Source: DAOUEO01 sp963763495 (GTDB taxonomy: Bacteria > Chloroflexota > Dehalococcoidia > DSTF01 > JALHUB01). Taken from it: a DNA stretch of 64,000 bases. The notes beneath the pieces were generated by a model. The model made no database searches. It was not told the DNA's origin and saw nothing but the letters and a program-made list of their open reading frames with translations. Positions within the stretch are counted from its first letter, which is position 1. Every line of letters starts with the position of its first letter. Both the position numbers and the translations under genes were made by a program. Location of the stretch: positions 1 to 64,000 of the forward strand of contig CAVXOY010000001.1 in NCBI GenBank assembly GCA_963763495.1, written 5' to 3'. Below, in pieces: positions 19,131 to 28,315 of this stretch.

Positions 19131-19589
19131 ATGGGCAAACCGAACGCCGGCTACCGGCGGGCGACGCTGGAGGACGCAGAGGCGATCGCCGGCGTCATCG
19201 AGGCCCTGCTAGAGGGGCCCGATCCAGCCGGGTTTGCGCGAGCGTTCTCGGCGGCGGACATACGGACATGGCTTTCCCGTCAGGGCGAGGGAGGCGCCGT
19301 CTTCCTGTGCCTCGTCGACGGGGCTGTCGCCGGGTTCAGCGCCCTCGACTTCAACACCCAGGAGCCGGACACGGCGACGCTGGGCGTGTGGGTGCTGCCC
19401 GAGCATCGGGGGAAGAAGCTGGGCACCGCCCTAGCTGAATTGGCGCTCGACTTCGCGCGCGACCGCGGCTACCGGCGCTTGCGGGGGCGCCTGCTCCCAG
19501 ACAGCCCGAAGGCGTTGAGCTTCTTGTCGAGCATTGGGGCGCTGGTGCCCATATACAATCCGGAGATGCGGTTCGAACTGCCGCTCTAG
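19131..19589 (+). CDS. GNAT acetyltransferase in the pyr operon
   Basis: A 152-residue GNAT protein lying between carA and carB. It opens YRRATLEDAEAIAGVIEALL, has the acetyl-CoA binding strand and loop LGVWVLPEHRGKKLGTALAELALDFARDRGYRRL, and ends in a small beta strand. Its start is one base after the carA stop, so it must be cotranscribed and probably translationally coupled. Its substrate is unknown. GNAT genes are not normal members of pyr operons. Confidence 0.85.
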   Translation: MGKPNAGYRRATLEDAEAIAGVIEALLEGPDPAGFARAFSAADIRTWLSRQGEGGAVFLCLVDGAVAGFSALDFNTQEPDTATLGVWVLPEHRGKKLGTALAELALDFARDRGYRRLRGRLLPDSPKALSFLSSIGALVPIYNPEMRFELPL

Positions 19590-19603
19590 CTAACTCTCTG
19601 AAA

Positions 19604-20155
19604 ATGGATAACGAACAGCAATTGCAGGACGCTGACGAGCCGACAGTGGTGACCGTCGGGCCGCCCTGGATGCGGCGGCGACGGCGGAACATCGTGCGGC
19701 GCGTCGGCGGGCACATGGAGACGCGGCTGTCGTTCAGCCTCCTAGTCCTGTGCACGATGGGGCTGGCGGCAGCGGTGATATTGCTGGTCGCCGGCATCAG
19801 CGGCGGCATCGTCTACCTGCTCGACAACGAGAAAGTACACGCGACAGCCTTCTTCCTCATCGCGCTGGGGCTCGCTGCCCTCTCCGCCGGCTTCGGTCTG
19901 GGTATGGGGTTTATCGCCGTGCCCTTTGCCGGCGACTGGTTCCTGGAGTGGCCGAGCCATGCCTTGGGCTGGAGCATCGGCATAGGGGGCTGCGGCCTGC
20001 TGACGCTGCTTCTGTTCGTGACGCCGCTGCCCGCCTATATCAGCGTGCTGCTGGCGCTGGCGGTCGTGTCGGGTGTGGCATACCTCGCCGCTTACGGGCT
20101 GCGGGCAACGTCGCCGATATCGACGGACGCCCGCAGGCGAAAGAAGCGACGCTAG
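19604..20155 (+). CDS. Four-helix membrane protein of unknown function in the pyr operon
   Basis: I do not recognise this 183-residue protein. A polar N-terminus with an Arg-rich patch (WMRRRRRNIVRR) precedes four hydrophobic segments at about residues 43-70, 80-105, 115-140 and 143-165. The tail is short and basic (ARRRKKRR). It sits 14 bases after the GNAT gene and 46 bases before carB. A transporter or regulatory role in pyrimidine supply can only be guessed. Confidence 0.75.
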   Translation: MDNEQQLQDADEPTVVTVGPPWMRRRRRNIVRRVGGHMETRLSFSLLVLCTMGLAAAVILLVAGISGGIVYLLDNEKVHATAFFLIALGLAALSAGFGLGMGFIAVPFAGDWFLEWPSHALGWSIGIGGCGLLTLLLFVTPLPAYISVLLALAVVSGVAYLAAYGLRATSPISTDARRRKKRR

Positions 20156-20201
20156 ATTGAGCGAATTCGACTGGACAAGATTCTAGAGATAGAGAGCATC
20201 A

Positions 20202-23200
20202 GTGACGGATAAACCCAGCAAAGTACTCATTATCGGTTCCGGGCCGATCATCATCGGGCAGGCGGCGGAGTTCGACTACGCGGGCACGCAGGCCTGCAAG
20301 GCGATGCGGGAAGAGGGCGTGACGTCGGTGCTGGTCAACTCGAACCCGGCGACGATCATGACGGACGAAGGGATTGCCGACGTCGTCTACATCGAGCCTC
20401 TGACCGTCGACGTCGTGGCGCGCATTATCGAAAGGGAGCGGCCGGAGGGTCTTCTGCCAACGCTGGGTGGCCAGACGGGGCTGAACCTCGCCGTCGCCCT
20501 CGCCGAAGCGGGTGTGCTCGACAAGTACAACGTGCGACTGCTGGGCACGCCGCTGGAGACGATCCGCAAGGCGGAAGACCGGGAGCTCTTCCGGCAGTTG
20601 CTGAAGGATATCGGGGAGCCGGTGCCGGACAGCGCGACAGTCACCAGTCTGGGAGAGGCGCGTCTGGTAGCCGATATCTTCGGCCTGCCGCTGGTGGTAC
20701 GCCCCGCCTACACACTCGGCGGCACGGGCGGCGGCATCGCTTTCACAAAGGAGCAACTGGAGCAGATCGTCGGCGGCGGGCTGGCCGCCAGCCCCATCCA
20801 CCAAGTGCTTCTGGAGTGCTGCCTGCTGGGATGGAAGGAGATCGAGTATGAGGTGATGCGGGACGGCGCCGACAACTGCATCACCGTCTGCAATATGGAG
20901 AACCTCGACCCGATGGGGGTGCACACAGGCGACAGCATCGTCGTCGCTCCCAGCCAGACGCTGAACGACAAAGAGTACCAGATGCTGCGAACGGCGAGCC
21001 TGAAGATCATCCGCGCTCTGGGCATCGAGGGCGGCTGCAACGTCCAGCTCGCGCTGGCGCCGCGACCGGAGATCGCCAAGTGGCAGCACAAGGATGCGTC
21101 GACGCCGCCCTACTACGTCATTGAGGTCAACCCTCGTGTGTCGCGCAGCTCCGCGCTGGCGAGTAAGGCGACGGGATATCCCATCGCGCGGGTGGCGGCG
21201 AAGATCGCGGTCGGGAAGCGGCTGGACGAGATCGGGAACCCGGTCACGGGGAAGACGACAGCCGCCTTCGAGCCGGCCCTGGACTATGTGGTGGTGAAGA
21301 TACCGCGCTGGCCTTTCGATAAGTTCGCTTTCGGCGACCGCCAGTTGGGCACGCAGATGAAGGCGACGGGCGAGGTGATGGCTATCGACCGGACGTTTGA
21401 GGGCGCTCTCCAGAAGGCCGTGCGGTCGCTGGAGGTGGGCGACCGCTCGCTGCTCTGGGAGAATCCGCGCTGGCGGGAGGCGGCGGCAGATGCAGGGCGG
21501 GCTCCGAAGTCGAGGGCGAAGAAGGCCGACCCCAAAGCCCTCCTCTCAGCCTACCCACTGCACGCCAACGACGAGCGCCTGTGGGCCCTCATGGCGGTTC
21601 TCCGCCGGGGCGCCGACCCGATGGAGCTGGCGCTTCACACGGGGATCGACCCCTGGTTCCTCTATAAGATGGCGAACATCACGGCAATGGAGCAGCGTCT
21701 ACTGTCCGAGCCCTTCACGCCGGACCTGCTGAGAGAGGCGAAGCGGATGGGCTTCTCGGACGAGCAGATCGGCATCCTCGCCGACCGGCTAACCGAGCAG
21801 GTGCGGTTCCTGCGCAAGCAGTGGGGGATCCGCCCCGTCTACAAGATGGTGGACACTTGCGCCGCTGAGTTCGACGCGGCGACGCCCTATTTCTACAGCA
21901 CCTACGAGCAGGAGAACGAAGCCTTGCCGGAGCCGGTGAAGAAGGCACTGGTGATCGGCTCGGGGCCCATCCGTATCGGGCAGGGAATCGAGTTCGACTA
22001 TTGCAGCGTCCACGCGGTCTGGGCTCTGGAGAAGGCCGGCTATAAGGCGTTCATCGCCAACTCCAACCCGGAGACGGTTTCGACCGACTTCGACACCAGC
22101 GACCGACTGTACTTCGAGCCGCTGGACGAGGAAGGAGTGCGCGACATCCTGGAGAATGAGGGAGGCGATAACTCGCCGCCGCCGTCGATAGTCCAGTTCG
22201 GCGGGCAGACGGCGATCAACCTCGCGAACCCGCTCCATCAGGCGACGATGCCCATCCTGGGCTCCAGCGCCGAGGCGATAGACCTGGCGGAGGACCGCCG
22301 ACGCTTTGAGGCGTTCTTGAGCGAGTTAGGTGTCCCGCAGCCGCCGGGCGCCGGCATAACCTCGCTGGAGGACGCGCTCAATACAGCCGAGGTCATCGGC
22401 TATCCGGTGCTGGTGCGCCCCAGCTACGTCCTGGGCGGGCGGGCGATGGAGATCGTGCAGAACGCGACGGAGCTGGTGCGCTTCATGGGCGCCGCCGCGG
22501 AGCTGTCGGGGGGCAAGCCGATCCTCATCGACAAGTACATGGAAGGCAAGGAGGTGGAGGTTGATGCGATCGCGGACGGCGATCAGGTGCTCATACCAGG
22601 GATCATGGAGCACATCGAGCGGGCGGGTGTCCACTCCGGCGACTCGATGGCGGTCTACCCCGGCATCAACCTGACGGAGGAAGAGGTCGCGACAATCGTC
22701 GACTACACGCAGCGGATCGGGCTCGGCCTGGGCGTGCGCGGGCTGATGAACATCCAGTTCGTCATCATGCCCAACGGACCGGAGGGCGGCTCGAACGTCT
22801 ACGTGCTCGAGGTGAACCCACGCGCCAGCCGAACGGTGCCCTTCCTATCGAAGGTGACAAGCGTCCCCATGGTGCAACTGGCGGTGAACGTCATGCTGGG
22901 GGAATCGCTCGCCGAGCAGGGATACTCGGGAGGGCTCTGGCCGCGGCAGAACCTGGTAGCGATCAAGGCGCCGGTCTTCTCGATGGCCAAGCTGATAGGG
23001 GTCGATACCCACCTGGGTCCGGAGATGAAGTCGACGGGCGAGGTCATGGGGGTCGACCACACGTTCCCGGCGGCGCTGGCGAAGGCCCTGATGTCCGCCG
23101 AGTTGATGCTTCCTCCCGAAGGCGGCGTCCTCCTAAGCATCGCCGACAAGAACAAGCCGGAGGCAGTTCCCATCATCCGCCAGCTCGCGGAGGCGCAGTT

Positions 23201-23552
23201 CCGGCTATACGCGACGGAAGGCACGGCCGACATGATTCGGGGACTGGGAATGCCGGTGGAGCAGGTCACAAAGCTGCTAACGGAAGGCCATCCCAACGTG
23301 GTGGAGGTTATCCAGGAAGGGCTCGTGAACTGCGTGGTGAATACCCCGGAAGGGGGCGGCCCAACAGCGATGCGGGACGGCTTCCAGATCCGGCGGGCCG
23401 CCGCTGAGAGACACATCCCCTGCTTCACGTCGCTGGACACGGCACGGGCGACGGTCGAGGCATTGCTGCGCGGCAGTCAGACCTATAACGTGCAGCCGCT
23501 CCGTCAGTACCTGCGCAGTCCTGAGGTCAGAGAGGATGTTCCCGTAGGATGA
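20202..23552 (+). CDS. carB: Carbamoyl phosphate synthase large subunit
   Basis: An intact 1116-residue synthetase that builds carbamoyl phosphate from bicarbonate, two ATP and ammonia. The two homologous ATP-grasp halves are evident: SGPIIIGQAAEFDYAGTQA at the start and GSGPIRIGQGIEFDYCSVHA in the second half, each followed by SNPxT and a GGQT loop. The C-terminal allosteric (MGS-like) domain includes VNTPEGGG. It is slightly longer than typical (about 1070) because of a Lys/Ala-rich linker between the first ATP-grasp domain and the oligomerisation domain. It starts at GTG 20202 and overlaps pyrK by four bases. Confidence 0.97.
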   Translation: MTDKPSKVLIIGSGPIIIGQAAEFDYAGTQACKAMREEGVTSVLVNSNPATIMTDEGIADVVYIEPLTVDVVARIIERERPEGLLPTLGGQTGLNLAVALAEAGVLDKYNVRLLGTPLETIRKAEDRELFRQLLKDIGEPVPDSATVTSLGEARLVADIFGLPLVVRPAYTLGGTGGGIAFTKEQLEQIVGGGLAASPIHQVLLECCLLGWKEIEYEVMRDGADNCITVCNMENLDPMGVHTGDSIVVAPSQTLNDKEYQMLRTASLKIIRALGIEGGCNVQLALAPRPEIAKWQHKDASTPPYYVIEVNPRVSRSSALASKATGYPIARVAAKIAVGKRLDEIGNPVTGKTTAAFEPALDYVVVKIPRWPFDKFAFGDRQLGTQMKATGEVMAIDRTFEGALQKAVRSLEVGDRSLLWENPRWREAAADAGRAPKSRAKKADPKALLSAYPLHANDERLWALMAVLRRGADPMELALHTGIDPWFLYKMANITAMEQRLLSEPFTPDLLREAKRMGFSDEQIGILADRLTEQVRFLRKQWGIRPVYKMVDTCAAEFDAATPYFYSTYEQENEALPEPVKKALVIGSGPIRIGQGIEFDYCSVHAVWALEKAGYKAFIANSNPETVSTDFDTSDRLYFEPLDEEGVRDILENEGGDNSPPPSIVQFGGQTAINLANPLHQATMPILGSSAEAIDLAEDRRRFEAFLSELGVPQPPGAGITSLEDALNTAEVIGYPVLVRPSYVLGGRAMEIVQNATELVRFMGAAAELSGGKPILIDKYMEGKEVEVDAIADGDQVLIPGIMEHIERAGVHSGDSMAVYPGINLTEEEVATIVDYTQRIGLGLGVRGLMNIQFVIMPNGPEGGSNVYVLEVNPRASRTVPFLSKVTSVPMVQLAVNVMLGESLAEQGYSGGLWPRQNLVAIKAPVFSMAKLIGVDTHLGPEMKSTGEVMGVDHTFPAALAKALMSAELMLPPEGGVLLSIADKNKPEAVPIIRQLAEAQFRLYATEGTADMIRGLGMPVEQVTKLLTEGHPNVVEVIQEGLVNCVVNTPEGGGPTAMRDGFQIRRAAAERHIPCFTSLDTARATVEALLRGSQTYNVQPLRQYLRSPEVREDVPVG

Positions 23553-24320
23553 GGGTGACCAACACCCGCATAGTCAGCACGGAGCATCTCTTCGGGCAAA
23601 CGTATCTCACCTGGCTCGCGGCGCCATCGCTGACTCAAGGCGCTTCACCGGGACAGTTCCTGATGCTCCGCTACGGCGCCGACAGCGACCCCCTGCTACC
23701 ACGACCGATGAGCTATCACCGCATCCGCCAAGGGAAAGACGGCGGTGAGGTCGCGATCCTCTACCAGGTGCGCGGGCGGGTCACCGGCCTGCTGGCGCAG
23801 GAGAAGCCGGGCGAGGAGCTGCTGGCCTGGGGGCCCCTGGGCCACGGGTTCGCCGTGCGGCCACGCTCGCAGAACTTGCTGCTGGTCGCCGGCGGCATGG
23901 GGATCGCGCCGCTGGTATGGCTGGCCGAGGAGTCGGTGGCAAAGGGCAAGAACGTTACCCTTGTCCTCGGCGTGCGGACGGCAGAGCAAACTGTGCCGGT
24001 GCGCATACTGCCGCCTGAGGTCGAGGTCATCATCGCGACGGAGGACGGCTCGGCGGGACGGAAAGGGCTGGCATCGCAAAGCTTTGAGGAGCTATTGCCC
24101 TGGGCCGATCAGGTGTTTTCCTGCGGGCCTCAGCCGATGTACGAGGCGATGGCCGAGGTGGTCGCGACGGCGGCAGAGCCGAACGCCGGTGCAGGTGCTG
24201 CTGGAGACGCCTATGGCCTGTGGAACGGGCCTGTGCTACGGTTGCAGCGTCGAGACGCGGCAGGGGGTGCGTCAGGTGTGCAAGGACGGCCCCTGCTTCG
24301 AGTTACGGGACGTGTTCTAG
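23549..24320 (+). CDS. pyrK: Dihydroorotate dehydrogenase electron-transfer subunit, one frame break
   Basis: The FAD/2Fe-2S partner of class 1B PyrD, passing electrons to NAD+. The FAD-binding barrel contains LLPRPMSYHRI and GRVTGLLAQEKPGEELLAWGPLGHGF. The NAD domain has LLVAGGMGIAPLVWLAEE and FSCGPQPMYEAM. A frame break near 24183 separates these from the iron-sulfur tail MACGTGLCYGCSVE...VCKDGPCF, which supplies the four cysteines. Its presence matches the class 1B PyrD encoded 3 kb downstream. Confidence 0.93.
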
Positions 24321-24332
24321 GGGAGGTCTGTC

Positions 24333-24497
24333 ATGGAGTCGAAATGTGCGACGTGCAAGTGGCGGGAGAAGTCGGAGAAGAACCCGAAGTCGTTCATGGC
24401 GCGGCTCTGGCGCTTTCACACTAAGTTCTGCCCGGGCTGGAAGGCGTACCAGAAGGAACTGGCCCAGCAGCAACCACAACCGCCGCAACAGACTTAG
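24333..24497 (+). CDS. 54-residue Cys-rich protein at the end of the pyr operon
   Basis: A short gene 12 bases after pyrK with a GGGGAGG ribosome site. The protein has a CATC pair near the N-terminus, a Lys/Arg-rich amphipathic middle (WREKSEKNPKSFMARLWRFH) and FCPGWKAYQKEL, then a Gln/Pro tail. Three cysteines plus a His could bind a metal. I recall similar small proteins in related genomes but cannot name a function. Spacing and the strong ribosome site argue that it is real and cotranscribed with pyrK. Confidence 0.65.
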   Translation: MESKCATCKWREKSEKNPKSFMARLWRFHTKFCPGWKAYQKELAQQQPQPPQQT

Positions 24498-24582
24498 CTC
24501 CGGCTGTCGGCAAGACACTCTAGCCAGGCCACTCATGGATAAAGGGGTTCCGGATTGAACCCTCTTGAAAAACAGCGTAGCT

Positions 24583-24611
24583 GGGCGGGCGGGCGGGAAC
24601 CGCCAGCGGTT
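24583..24611 (+). promoter_or_regulatory. G-quadruplex motif abutting an inverted repeat
   Basis: Four GGG tracts separated by single C residues occupy 24583-24597, a textbook two-loop-minimum G-quadruplex sequence. It is followed at once by AACCGC (24598-24603), two bases, GCGGTT (24606-24611), a perfect 6-bp hairpin. The element is 35 bases before the methyltransferase ATG at 24646 and could act on its mRNA leader or as a block after the pyr operon. Confidence 0.5.
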
Positions 24612-24645
24612 TCTAGCGAGACCACGCTATCCGATGCTTAGAGCG

Positions 24646-25427
24646 ATGACGAACCTTGAACCGAACACGATCGTCGAGGGGGATTGCCTCGACGTCATGG
24701 CGCAGTGGCCGGACGGTTGCGTCGATCACTGCATTGCGGACCCGCCGTTCGGGATCGCATCGGGCAGCGGACGGCGGAGCAAGAAGGGTCTGGGCTGGGC
24801 CTTCTCATCGCACGTCACGATGGAGGAGGTCTGGGACAGGTTCTCCAAGGACGAGTTCTTCCAGTTCAACGTCCGCTGGCTGTCGGAGGTCTGCCGGGTA
24901 GTCAAACCGAACGGCAACATCCTCGTCTTCGGGACGTTCCACAACATCTACCAGCTCGGGTTCATACTGCAGCACGTCCTCAACCGGCGCGTCCTCAACT
25001 CCATCGTCTGGTTCAAGCCGAACGCCCAGCCCAACATCACCGCTCGCACGCTCACGGAGAGCACCGAGCAGATCATCTGGGCGGTGAACAACACGCCGGA
25101 TGAGGCACGGAAGTGGACGTTCAACTATTGGGAGGCGAAGGAACTCGCGGGCGGCAAGCAGATGCGCAACCTGTGGGAGATCCCCGTTACTCCCAAGAAC
25201 GAGCGCGGGAACGGGCATCATCCCTCCCAGAAGCCGCTGGCGCTGGTGGAACGGCTGGTGCAGGTCGCGACGCAGCCAGATGAGCTGATCCTCGACCCGT
25301 TCGCGGGCACGGGGACGCTGGCGCTGGCCGCGCAGAGACAGGGACGGCGCTGGGTCACTCATCGAGAGCGTGGGGGAGTACGTGGAGACGGCGCGGCGAC
25401 GCCTGGCGGCAGCGGAGAACACGCTAG
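24646..25427 (+). CDS. DNA methyltransferase, beta-class N4/N6 type, orphan
   Basis: A site-specific DNA methyltransferase of about 260 residues. The catalytic motif IV is DPPFGIASG near the N-terminus. The AdoMet-binding motif I is DPFAGTGTLALAA near the C-terminus, the order of beta-class enzymes such as CcrM. Between them lie the HPSQKPLALVERLV helix and a target-recognition region. No restriction endonuclease or specificity gene is near, so it looks like an orphan regulator-type enzyme. A frame break near 25355 moves the last segment (EYVETARRRLAAAE) to another frame. The stop at 25425-25427 is my best guess. Confidence 0.78.
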
Positions 25428-25456
25428 CCGCCCGCCCCTCGGAGAACCGCAGGACG

Positions 25457-26490
25457 CTACAGAGCGCAGCCACTTTCTCGGCCAACCCCCTGAAGACTAA
25501 GGCAGCAGGCGAGTCGGGCGCCGATTCGGTGATGGGGACACCCTCGTCGGCGGCAGCGCGGGTGGAAACGTCGAGCGGTATCTCACCGAGGAAGTCCAGC
25601 CCCATTTCCTCTGCCGCGGCTGCTCCGCCGCCGTGACCGAAGACGTCGGTGCGCTCGTTGCAGTGGGGGCAAACGAAGTAGCTCATGTTCTCCACGATGC
25701 CGAAGACCGGCACCTCTAGTCGCTGGAACAAGGTAACCGCCTTCATGGCGTCCTCCAGCGACACTTCCTGCGGCGTGGTGACGATGAGGACGCCGGCCAA
25801 GGGCGCCGACTGGGCCACGGAAAGGGAGGCGTCGCTGGTGCCGGGAGGCAGGTCGATGAGAAGGTAGTCCAGCTCGCCCCAGGGGAACTGATGCAGTAGC
25901 TCGCGCAGGGCCTTGTCGATAAGAGGGCCGCGCCAGACGATGGCGGAGTTCTTGGGCAGGACGAAGCCGAGGGAGCATATCTTCACCCCGTAGCGCTCGA
26001 CGGCGACAAGCCCCTGCTCCGACTCGGCCATGAAGCCGGAGGCGATGCCCATCATCGGCGGGACGTTGGGGCCGGTGACGTCGGCGTCGAGGAGGCCGAC
26101 GCGGGCGCCTGCCTTGGCGAGAGCGACGGCCAGATTCACAGCAACAGTGGTCTTGCCGACGCCGCCCTTGTTGCTGGCGACGGCGATGATGTTCTTCACG
26201 CCTTCGACCGGCTGAGGGCCACGCAGCGCGCCGCCGCCCCTCACCTCGGCGTCCATCTGCACGGATACGCACTCAACGCCGGGCACGGCCATCACAGCCT
26301 GCTTGACGTCGGCCTCGATGCGGTCGCGGAGAGGACAAGCGGGGGTGGTGAGCACGACTTTCAGGGAGACGTTCCCACCGTCTATCTGAACATCGCGAAC
26401 CATGTTGAGCGAAACAAGGTCGCGGTTGAGCTCCGGGTCTTTGACGAGGCTTAGCGCCTTGTAGATATCCTCTTCAGATAGCTTCGACAT
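25457..26490 (-). CDS. mrp: Mrp/NBP35-type iron-sulfur carrier ATPase
   Basis: A P-loop ATPase that assembles and delivers Fe-S clusters. The N-terminal MIP18-like domain (SEEDIYKALSLVKDPELNRDLVSLNMV) is fused to the ParA-like core with ASNKGGVGKTTVAVNLA, the DLPPGTSDASLS loop and the cluster-binding CPHC pair in YFVCPHCNERTDVFG. The conserved protein ends near FRGLAEKVAAL. Beyond that the frame stays open far into the neighbouring methyltransferase, so a frame break probably hides the true stop. TAG at 25457-25459 is the nearest candidate. Confidence 0.88.
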
Positions 26491-26590
26491 CGGCCGACTC
26501 TTTCTTTGGGGAACCCTTACGGACAGAATGCACAGCTTCCTCCAAATCCTACATCATCCCGCTATTATGTCCCAGGTTTGGATACGAATA

Positions 26591-26661
26591 TTAACATATT
26601 GTTAAATTAAGAGCGTTTTTTATGCAAAAACCTTGACAACCTTGAGGGGGGATGCTATTTT
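26591..26661 (+). promoter_or_regulatory. AT-rich promoter with palindromic site upstream of the zinc-ribbon protein gene
   Basis: TTGACA at 26633-26638 and TATTTT at 26656-26661 with a 17-base spacer. Upstream is an AT-rich block unusual for this GC-rich segment. It contains a perfect palindrome TTAACA (26591-26596) TAT TGTTAA (26600-26605) and T5/A5 tracts at 26616-26630 that resemble an UP element. The palindrome may be an activator or repressor site. Confidence 0.65.
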
Positions 26662-26719
26662 ACAGGGTGACCCGGTACAGAGAGAGTAATCCGGGGCCTG
26701 CCTGAAGGAGGTGTAGGAG

Positions 26720-27052
26720 ATGAGGAGAGGAACTCTAACCCATGAGAGGGTGACCGTACCTACGGAGACGCAATCACCCGAGACGAGCACGGAGACCACG
26801 TGCGTTCACCACTGGATCATTGATTCCCCTGCCGGGGCCAGCAGCACAGGCGTCTGCAAGATATGCGGCGAACGGCGGGAGTTTCAGAACTACGTGGGTG
26901 ACTTCATCTGGGAGGGCGGCGGCACCGCCAAGTACGAGCCCGCGGGCTGGAAAAGCTCGGTGACGGAGATGATACGGCCGGACAGCGCAGAAGGTGATGA
27001 CTCATCCTTCTCTTCCCCAGATCGAGCCGTGGGAGAAACGCTCGCAATGTAG
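26720..27052 (+). CDS. Small zinc-ribbon-like conserved hypothetical protein
   Basis: A 110-residue soluble protein whose core is CVHHWIIDSPAGASSTGVCKICG, a CxHH...CxxC arrangement suited to one zinc ion, followed by EFQNY. The ends are low complexity (Thr/Ser/Glu-rich). I associate CVHHW-type proteins with Chloroflexota but know no function. A very strong ribosome site (GAAGGAGG) and an AT-rich promoter suggest high expression as a single gene. Confidence 0.75.
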   Translation: MRRGTLTHERVTVPTETQSPETSTETTCVHHWIIDSPAGASSTGVCKICGERREFQNYVGDFIWEGGGTAKYEPAGWKSSVTEMIRPDSAEGDDSSFSSPDRAVGETLAM

Positions 27053-27088
27053 AGAGCAGGTCGCTCACAACCAGCGTCGATTACGAGA

Positions 27089-27112
27089 GGGCGGTTCTTC
27101 GGGGCCGCCCTT
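27089..27112 (+). terminator. Hairpin terminator candidate after the zinc-ribbon gene
   Basis: GGGCGG (27089-27094) pairs with CCGCCC (27105-27110) around a ten-base loop containing TTCTTCGG. The following tract (TTCGTTGTG) is only moderately T-rich, so termination may be inefficient. Confidence 0.45.
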
Positions 27113-27134
27113 CGTTGTGCCTTCGGCCATCCGC

Positions 27135-27163
27135 TCGACAGGCCTCCGGCAAGGCCATATAAT
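27135..27163 (+). promoter_or_regulatory. pyrD promoter
   Basis: TCGACA at 27135-27140, a 17-base spacer and TATAAT at 27158-27163. It gives pyrD its own start, separate from the PyrR-controlled operon. No PyrR loop is visible in the 45-base leader. Confidence 0.6.
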
Positions 27164-27210
27164 GGGCTGGCTCCACTCTTGGCGCCAACTACAAACGTAG
27201 GAGAACTCGC

Positions 27211-28096
27211 TTGAACCTGGCGGTGGAACTCGCCCCTCGACGCAAACAGGGCCTACCCCTGCGCAACCCGGTGATGACCGCGTCCGGCACCTTCAGCAAC
27301 GGGCTTGAGGCGGCGAAGGTATTCGACATCCAACGGCTGGGGGCAATCGTCAGCAAGGGCACGACGCTAAGGCCGCGCGCCGGCAACCCCCAGACACGCA
27401 TCGCGGAGACGCCATCGGGGATGCTGAACACGATCGGCCTCCAGAACGTCGGCGTGGAGGCGCTGGTCCGCGACGTGGCGCCGATATGGGCGACGTGGCA
27501 AACACCCGTGATCGTCAACATCGCCGGCGACACGGTGGAGGAGTTCGGCGAGCTGGCGGCGCGTTTGGACGGGGTGCCCGGTGTGAGCGGGCTGGAGCTG
27601 AACATTAGCTGTCCCAACGTGGCAGTCGGGGGGATGCTGTTCGGGCAGGACCCGCGAGCAGGCGGCCGCCGTGACGAAGACGGTTCTCCGCAAGACCACG
27701 CTGCCGGTCATCGTCAAGCTCACGCCCAACGTGACGGACATCGTCGCTGTCGCGCGGGCGGTCGTCGACGCCGGCGCCGACGCGCTCTGCCTGATCAACA
27801 CCGTGCAGGGGATGGCGATCGACGTGCGGACGCGGCGGCCGGTCCTGTCGACGGTGTTCGGCGGGCTGTCCGGCCCAGCGATCAAGCCGATCGCGCTGCG
27901 GATGGTCTACCAGGTGGCAGGCGCGGTGGACGTGCCGGTCGTCGGCTGCGGCGGCATACGGACGGGCGAGGACGCGATCGAGTTCATCATGGCGGGAGCG
28001 ACGGCGGTAGAGGTGGGGACAGCGACGTTCGCCGACCCGCTGGCGCCGCTGCACGTGCTGGAAGGCATCGAGCGCTTCCTGGAGCAGCGGGAGTGA
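27211..28096 (+). CDS. pyrD: Dihydroorotate dehydrogenase catalytic subunit, class 1B, one frame break
   Basis: FMN enzyme oxidising dihydroorotate to orotate, working with PyrK and NAD+. The start (TTG 27211) leads into NPVMTASGTFSNGLE. The catalytic base is the Cys of LELNISCPNV, the mark of class 1 enzymes. After a break near 27655 the barrel continues with LPVIVKLTPNVTDI, GADALCLINTVQGMAIDV and the FMN phosphate site VVGCGGIRTGEDAIEFIMAGATAVEVGTA (split here for brevity from a continuous run). Length about 300 residues after repair. Confidence 0.93.
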
Positions 28097-28189
28097 AGGA
28101 TATCAGCGAGCTGGTGGGGCCGCCCGCGTCCAAGGGTGATTAGACCGCCTTCGGTGAGCCGAATATAATAGATGCGATCTCTCCCCAGT

Positions 28190-28267
28190 CGGGGTGTAGC
28201 TCAGCCAGGTTAGAGCGCTTGGTTTGGGACCAAGAGGCCGACAGTTCGAATCTGTCCACCCCGACCA
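28190..28267 (+). tRNA. tRNA-Pro (anticodon TGG)
   Basis: Acceptor arms CGGGGTG (28190-28196) and CACCCCG (28257-28263) pair fully. The anticodon arm is CTTGG-TTTGGGA-CCAAG with TGG at the anticodon, and the T arm is GACAG-TTCGAAT-CTGTC. Discriminator A and an encoded CCA (28265-28267) follow. A TATAAT at 28164-28169 is a likely -10 box, just after a TTCGG/CCGAA inverted repeat. Confidence 0.95.
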
Positions 28268-28315
28268 TACTCTCCCCAACAGACAACCGTCAGAGCAAGT
28301 CCCGGAGGTGACGAC

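Noticed and set aside
24805..25456. Long C-terminal extension of Mrp
   Set aside because: It is antisense to the DNA methyltransferase and has no family match; a missed stop through a frame break explains it.
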